18,410 nt of DNA, taken from positions 1-18,410 of the forward strand of contig JAFRCZ010000176.1 in assembly GCA_017404125.1 (NCBI GenBank), in the 5' to 3' direction. Every line of letters begins with the position of its first letter. Position 1 is the first letter of the stretch. The notes under the pieces were generated by a model. That model did no database searches. It was not told where the DNA came from and worked only from the letters and a program-made list of their open reading frames with translations. Shown here piece after piece: positions 16,231 to 18,410 of this stretch. The DNA comes from Methanobrevibacter sp. GTDB lineage: Archaea; Methanobacteriota; Methanobacteria; Methanobacteriales; Methanobacteriaceae. A program made the position numbers and the translations under genes.

Positions 16231-16301
16231 TAAAAATAGTTAATTATTGATTTAGAGGAATATTATTAAATATTTATAATTATCTTTTTTAAAAAATAGA
16301 A

Positions 16302-16388
16302 CGCCATAGGGAGGATTTGAACCTCCGGTACTTTACGTACTTCCGCTTTCAAGGCGGATGCCTTAAGCCAGACTCGAGCCACTATAGC
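16302..16388 (-). tRNA. tRNA-Ser (anticodon TGA)
   Basis: 87-nt class II tRNA. Acceptor GCTATAG/CTATGGC with discriminator G, anticodon stem TCCGC/GCGGA with loop CTTGAAA, a variable arm closed by GTAC/GTAC, and T arm GGAGG-TTCAAAT-CCTCC. It is well formed and is the last gene of the minus-strand array, next to the PPOX-like gene. CCA is not encoded. Confidence 0.95.
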
Positions 16389-16403
16389 ATATGATTATTA
16401 AGA

Positions 16404-16474
16404 TGAAGACAGAAAGATTTGAACTCTCATCACTTGGTCTGGAGCCAAGCATTTTTCCATTAAACTATGCCTTC
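16404..16474 (-). tRNA. tRNA-Trp (anticodon CCA)
   Basis: 71 nt, acceptor GAAGGCA/TGTCTTC, discriminator A, anticodon arm CTTGG-CTCCAGA-CCAAG, T arm GAGAG-TTCAAAT-CTTTC. There is no intron, although many euryarchaeal tRNA-Trp genes carry one. The D arm is weak (GTTT/AAAT) and the body is unusually AU-rich. Confidence 0.92.
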
Positions 16475-16503
16475 ATATTTTTTTAAAATTTTAGGAATTT
16501 TAG

Positions 16504-16575
16504 TGGACCTGCTGGGATTCGAACCCAGAGTCTTCTCTTTGCAAGAGAGAGATCCTACCATTAGACCACAGGTCC
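16504..16575 (-). tRNA. tRNA-Ala by anticodon (TGC), lacking the G3-U70 identity pair
   Basis: 72 nt, acceptor GGACCTG/CAGGTCC, discriminator A, anticodon arm TCTCT-CTTGCAA-AGAGA, T arm CTGGG-TTCGAAT-CCCAG. The fold is good, but position 3-70 is A-U, not the G-U pair that alanyl-tRNA synthetases recognise. The T arm is identical to those of the two Gly genes nearby, suggesting derivation from another tRNA by anticodon change. Confidence 0.85.
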
Positions 16576-16613
16576 AGTTGAATTTTTTATAGATTTTTAA
16601 AATATTTTTAAGG

Positions 16614-16683
16614 GGCCCCCGCTGGGGTTCGAACCCAGATTCTTCCCAGAAAGGGAACGCCTTGCCTATTAGACCACAGGGGA
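16614..16683 (-). tRNA. Degenerate tRNA, probably Glu (TTC)
   Basis: About 70 nt. D arm GTCT/AGGC and T arm CTGGG-TTCGAAC-CCCAG are sound, but a full TTCCC/GGGAA stem leaves only five loop bases (TTTCT). Opening the last C-G pair gives loop CTTTCTG with anticodon TTC. The acceptor TCCCCTG/CGGGGGC has a T-C mismatch at 1-72, and the discriminator would be C. It is probably a decaying copy; exact ends are uncertain. Confidence 0.65.
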
Positions 16684-16703
16684 TCTGATTTTTTATAGAT
16701 TAA

Positions 16704-16760
16704 TGGTTTTTGTGGGATTTGAACCCTAAATAAGTGATTTAATTGGGGTTTGCACCCTGA
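16704..16760 (-). pseudogene. tRNA remnants (orphan T arms)
   Basis: The 85-bp gap between two tRNA genes contains a tRNA 3' half (AGGG-TTCAAAT-CCC followed by AAAAACCA, 16704-16728) without a matching 5' half, and a second T-arm-like piece, AGGGTGCAAACCCC (16745-16758). No anticodon arm can be folded. These look like eroded array members. Confidence 0.6.
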
Positions 16761-16768
16761 TGATTGAG

Positions 16769-16840
16769 TGCTTTAGCTGGGATTCGAACCCAGATTTCAC
16801 CGTTGGAGGCGGTGGCTGTTGCCTATTACAGTACTAAAGC
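16769..16840 (-). tRNA. tRNA-Gly (anticodon TCC) with C33
   Basis: 72 nt, acceptor GCTTTAG/CTAAAGC, discriminator A, anticodon arm CACCG-CCTCCAA-CGGTG, T arm CTGGG-TTCGAAT-CCCAG. All stems pair. Position 33, uridine in nearly all tRNAs, is C. It is nearly identical to the GCC gene at 16969-17040 (about five differences). Confidence 0.9.
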
Positions 16841-16844
16841 CTGT

Positions 16845-16916
16845 TGGGCCTGCGGGGATTTGAACCCCGACCTTCTCCTGAAGTGGAGATATCCAACCAC
16901 TTTAGACTACAGGCCC
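16845..16916 (-). tRNA. tRNA with a six-base anticodon loop, probably Glu (TTC)
   Basis: 72 nt, strong acceptor GGGCCTG/CAGGCCC, discriminator A, T arm CGGGG-TTCAAAT-CCCCG. The TCTCC/GGAGA anticodon stem encloses only ACTTCA. Aligned with the related gene at 16504-16575, one loop base is missing at the 3' side, giving C33 and anticodon TTC. If the missing base is instead at the 5' side, T33 and anticodon TCA (UGA) would result. Confidence 0.7.
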
Positions 16917-16968
16917 AGTTTTTTTTTAAATTAATAATTCTTTGATTTGGTGTTTAACCAAATATTAG

Positions 16969-17040
16969 TGCTTTAGCTGGGATTCGAACCCAGATTTCAC
17001 CGTTGGCGACGGTGGGTGTTCCCTATTACAGCACTAAAGC
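16969..17040 (-). tRNA. tRNA-Gly (anticodon GCC) with C33
   Basis: 72 nt and the same acceptor, T arm and anticodon stem as the TCC gene at 16769-16840. Loop TCGCCAA has C33 and anticodon GCC. The D stem has a C10-C25 mismatch that the TCC gene lacks. The pair arose by duplication with a change at the wobble position. Confidence 0.9.
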
Positions 17041-17045
17041 ATTTA

Positions 17046-17118
17046 TAGGCTTAATGGGATTTGAACCCATATCCTTCTAGTTCGTAGCTAGACGCTTTTT
17101 CCATTAAGCTATAAGCCC
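17046..17118 (-). tRNA. tRNA-Arg (anticodon ACG)
   Basis: 73 nt, acceptor GGGCTTA/TAAGCCT (G1-U72), discriminator A, D stem GCTT/AAGC, anticodon arm TCTAG-CTACGAA-CTAGA, T arm ATGGG-TTCAAAT-CCCAT. Well folded. A34 in tRNA-Arg is the bacterial arrangement, where it is deaminated to inosine; archaea normally use GCG. Confidence 0.92.
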
Positions 17119-17132
17119 ATATACTTATTAAG

Positions 17133-17204
17133 AGGTGAAGTCCGGAATTGCACCGAAATCAATCTGCTTTGCAGGCAGTAGCCTAACTATTCAGCCACAT
17201 CACC
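17133..17204 (-). tRNA. tRNA-Cys (anticodon GCA)
   Basis: 72 nt with the Cys discriminator T73 and loop CTGCAAA. Defects: U6-U67 mismatch in acceptor GGTGATG/CTTCACC, A27-A43 mismatch at the anticodon stem, and T loop TGCAATT with G at position 55 in place of the almost universal uridine. Identity is clear, functionality is questionable. Confidence 0.88.
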
Positions 17205-17207
17205 AAG

Positions 17208-17280
17208 GGAAACATAAGGGATTCGAACCCTTTCCACAAGCTTCACAGACTTGTATGCTAACCATTACACCAATGAATCC
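17208..17280 (-). tRNA. tRNA-His (anticodon GTG) with encoded G-1
   Basis: 73 nt including the extra 5' G opposite discriminator C, the His identity pair. Anticodon arm CAAGT-CTGTGAA-GCTTG, T arm AAGGG-TTCGAAT-CCCTT. The acceptor GATTCAT/ATGTTTC contains two adjacent U-U mismatches at 3-70 and 4-69. Only 3 bp separate it from tRNA-Cys, so the two share a precursor. Confidence 0.88.
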
Positions 17281-17353
17281 ATAAGAAACACATTCAATTT
17301 GAATAGTTTGGAATAGTTTTGAATTTTTAAAGTTTTAGATGATATTATTTAAG

Positions 17354-17428
17354 TTGGTCTGGAGGGATTTGAACCCCCGTTCACTCGTATATCAGACAAG
17401 TGCCTTGCCCAGACTAGGCCACAGACCA
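17354..17428 (-). tRNA. tRNA-Ile (anticodon GAT)
   Basis: 75 nt, acceptor TGGTCTG/CAGACCA with U1-A72 rather than the usual G1-C72, discriminator A, D stem GCCT/AGGC, anticodon arm CTTGT-CTGATAT-ACGAG, T arm GGGGG-TTCAAAT-CCCTC. Preceded and followed by AT-rich spacers of 26 and 73 bp. Confidence 0.9.
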
Positions 17429-17454
17429 ATTTGATATTTTTTGCATTGATTTTA

Positions 17455-17538
17455 CGGTGTGAATGGGATTTGAACCCATGTGTGTCTTACCACAAAGGAT
17501 TAGCAATCCTTCGCTCTACCGGGCTAAGCTATCACACC
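17455..17538 (-). tRNA. tRNA-Ser (anticodon GCT)
   Basis: 84-nt class II tRNA, acceptor GGTGTGA/TCACACC, discriminator G, anticodon arm AAGGA-TTGCTAA-TCCTT, a variable arm closed by GTG/CAC, T arm ATGGG-TTCAAAT-CCCAT. Well formed; second Ser isoacceptor of the array. Confidence 0.94.
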
Positions 17539-17549
17539 TGAAAATTTGA

Positions 17550-17621
17550 TGCTTCTACCGAGATTCGAACTCGGATTACCGGATCGAAAGTCCGGTGGGC
17601 TTGCCATTACCCCATAGAAGC
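17550..17621 (-). tRNA. tRNA-Glu (anticodon TTC)
   Basis: 72 nt, acceptor GCTTCTA/TAGAAGC, discriminator A, anticodon arm CCGGA-CTTTCGA-TCCGG, T arm CCGAG-TTCGAAT-CTCGG. All stems are intact, in contrast to the two doubtful TTC genes earlier in the array. Confidence 0.94.
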
Positions 17622-17624
17622 AAG

Positions 17625-17697
17625 TGAGCCTGAGGGGATTTGAACCCCCGATCTTCCGGTTAAAAGCCGGACGCCTTATCTGCTAGGCCACAGGCCC
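17625..17697 (-). tRNA. tRNA-Lys (anticodon TTT)
   Basis: 73 nt, acceptor GGGCCTG/CAGGCTC (G2-U71 wobble), discriminator A, D stem GCCT/AGGC, anticodon arm TCCGG-CTTTTAA-CCGGA, T arm GGGGG-TTCAAAT-CCCCT. Well formed. It is 3 bp from tRNA-Glu, so the pair is processed from one precursor. Confidence 0.94.
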
Positions 17698-17829
17698 TTT
17701 AACAATTTGCTAGGGGTTGAAGTTGTTAGGCTCCAACCCACACAAGGTGACAAATATTGCATATCTGTAAATATTATATTTTAGGATTAATCAGAATGGA
17801 TTCTTGAATTATTCTAATATTTCCTAAAG
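17698..17829 (-). other. 132-bp array gap with a short stem-loop, no complete tRNA
   Basis: The gap between the Lys and Asn genes holds one visible structure, GGGTTG (17714-17719) with CAACCC (17734-17739) around a 14-base loop, and otherwise AT-rich sequence. The arm resembles a piece of a tRNA T or anticodon arm, but no cloverleaf can be assembled. It may be an eroded tRNA or an internal promoter region. Confidence 0.35.
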
Positions 17830-17901
17830 CGGTTCTAAGAAGACTCGAACTCCTATCTCGCGGTTAACAGCCGGTTATTCTACCTATTAAACTATAGAAC
17901 C
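17830..17901 (-). tRNA. tRNA-Asn (anticodon GTT), damaged anticodon stem
   Basis: 72 nt, acceptor GGTTCTA/TAGAACC, discriminator G, T arm AGGAG-TTCGAGT-CTTCT, anticodon loop CTGTTAA. The anticodon stem ACCGG/CCGCG pairs in only three of five positions (28-42 C-C and 27-43 A-G mismatched). Identity is clear; the stem suggests decay. Confidence 0.87.
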
Positions 17902-17927
17902 GAAACATCAGTTTTATTGAGTTTTCA

Positions 17928-17968
17928 TTTAATTAATTGATTCTAATGGATCATTTTTAATTAATTGA
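17928..17968. repeat. Direct repeat of TTTAATTAATTGA in a tRNA spacer
   Basis: The 13-base word TTTAATTAATTGA occurs at 17928-17940 and again at 17956-17968, both in the 68-bp spacer between the Asn and Gln genes. Low complexity; could be slippage or promoter elements. Confidence 0.5.
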
Positions 17969-17969
17969 A

Positions 17970-18041
17970 TAGTTCCATCTCGATTCGAACGAGAGTCTCC
18001 GGATTCAAAGTCCGGAATGATTGCCATTACACCATGGAACT
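17970..18041 (-). tRNA. tRNA-Gln (anticodon TTG)
   Basis: 72 nt, acceptor AGTTCCA/TGGAACT with the A1-U72 pair typical of archaeal tRNA-Gln, discriminator A, anticodon arm CCGGA-CTTTGAA-TCCGG, T arm TCTCG-TTCGAAT-CGAGA. The anticodon stem matches that of tRNA-Glu at 17550-17621. Well formed. Confidence 0.93.
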
Positions 18042-18047
18042 GATTGA

Positions 18048-18118
18048 TGGGGCAGCCAAGAATTGAACTTGAGTCTGATGCTTCCAAAGCACCTATGATG
18101 CCACTACACTACCGCCCC
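18048..18118 (-). tRNA. tRNA-Pro (anticodon TGG)
   Basis: 71 nt, acceptor GGGGCGG/CTGCCCC (G6-U67), discriminator A, anticodon arm GGTGC-TTTGGAA-GCATC, T arm TCAAG-TTCAATT-CTTGG. Only 6 bp from tRNA-Gln. Confidence 0.92.
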
Positions 18119-18163
18119 AATATTTAGCAAACATTTTTGAAATTTAATTTCTCATGTTTTGAG

Positions 18164-18234
18164 TCTCTGTGAAGGGAATCGAACCCCTATATGCAGTTCT
18201 ACAGACTGCCGCATAGCCACTTTGCTACACAGAG
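18164..18234 (-). tRNA. tRNA-Tyr (anticodon GTA)
   Basis: 71 nt, acceptor CTCTGTG/CACAGAG with the C1-G72 pair that marks archaeal and eukaryotic tRNA-Tyr, discriminator A, anticodon arm GCAGT-CTGTAGA-ACTGC, T arm AGGGG-TTCGATT-CCCTT, and no long variable arm (bacterial tRNA-Tyr has one). Good evidence that at least this member is archaeal. Confidence 0.95.
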
Positions 18235-18236
18235 TT

Positions 18237-18345
18237 AAAGGAATATGTTCTCAGGGGGATATTATTTTGGTTGAGATATTTTGCTTATTTAGGTGTTACG
18301 GAGGAAATTTGTAAAATTTGAAATAATAAGAGAACATATTCCTTT
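18237..18345. repeat. 109-bp element with perfect 16-bp inverted ends
   Basis: AAAGGAATATGTTCTC (18237-18252) is matched exactly by its reverse complement GAGAACATATTCCTTT (18330-18345), with 77 bp between; inner AT-rich segments TATTATTT and AAATAATA extend partial pairing. It sits in the longest gap of the tRNA array, 2 bp from the 5' end of tRNA-Tyr. No reading frame or tRNA fold is seen inside and no obvious target-site duplication flanks it. It could be a MITE-like insertion or a structured RNA within the tRNA precursor. Confidence 0.7.
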
Positions 18346-18373
18346 TGATTAAATATAGTTTAAAACTATTAAA

Positions 18374-18410
18374 TGGAACATGTCGGATTCGAACCAACGA
18401 TATACGGATC
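18374..18410 (-). tRNA. Partial tRNA (3' part only, identity unknown)
   Basis: Contains discriminator A, acceptor 3' strand ATGTTCC, T arm GTTGG-TTCGAAT-CCGAC and the 3' anticodon-stem strand (near ATCCG). The window ends before the anticodon, so the amino acid cannot be named. It shows that the array continues beyond the window. Confidence 0.85.

Noticed and set aside
16404..16474. Intron in tRNA-Trp
   Set aside because: The anticodon loop is seven bases with a continuous stem; there is no room for an intron.
17701..17829. Another tRNA gene between Lys and Asn
   Set aside because: One 6-bp stem is visible but no acceptor, T arm and anticodon arm can be combined into a cloverleaf.
18237..18345. 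Complete insertion sequence
   Set aside because: The interior is only 77 bp with no reading frame, so it cannot encode a transposase; at most a non-autonomous element.

Overview
The window reads as AT-rich chromosomal DNA of a methanogenic archaeon, most likely a Methanobrevibacter-like member of the Methanobacteriales (inference). Supporting evidence: a small subunit of the archaeal phosphomevalonate dehydratase, TATA-type promoters, ribosome binding sites of the GGTGA/GGATGA/GTGAT type, a tRNA-Tyr with the archaeal C1-G72 pair, and tRNA genes without encoded CCA ends. Several proteins (family 1 uracil-DNA glycosylase, TetR-GNAT fusion, TcdA-like E1 protein) have a bacterial look, as is common in gut and rumen methanogens.

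Layout. Positions 104-2966 hold a pyridoxal kinase-like gene (minus) diverging from the phosphomevalonate dehydratase small subunit and an imidazolonepropionase-like amidohydrolase (plus). A small unknown protein (3049-3300, minus) ends in a hairpin terminator between convergent genes. A copper module follows: a CopZ-like chaperone and a two-HMA-domain CopA ATPase (3569-6395). TrkH potassium transporter, MATE exporter, uracil-DNA glycosylase and an acyltransferase-3 membrane protein occupy 6524-11687 on the minus strand. From 11775 to 13843 lies a TetR-GNAT fusion regulator with a downstream iron-sulfur flavoprotein, preceded by two copies of a clean palindromic operator ACTAAC-N4-GTTAGT. A TatD nuclease diverges from a TcdA/HesA-like E1 protein (14078-15693), followed by an FMN-binding PPOX-fold protein.

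The last 2.1 kb (16302-18410) is the most unusual part: a dense, single-strand array of 18 complete tRNA genes plus one cut by the window end, with pseudo-tRNA debris between them. It covers 16 or 17 anticodons for about 15 amino acids, close to one per amino acid. Many members are degenerate or non-canonical: tRNA-Arg with anticodon ACG, two tRNA-Gly with C33 instead of U33, a tRNA-Ala without the G3-U70 pair, short anticodon loops in two genes, mismatched stems in His, Asn and Cys. Several neighbours share the same T arm, which suggests growth by duplication. A 109-bp element with perfect 16-bp inverted ends sits inside the array. I read this as an accessory or decaying tRNA array, possibly of mobile origin, rather than the core tRNA set, but the rest of the genome is needed to prove it.

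No CRISPR array, transposase, rRNA or origin was seen.
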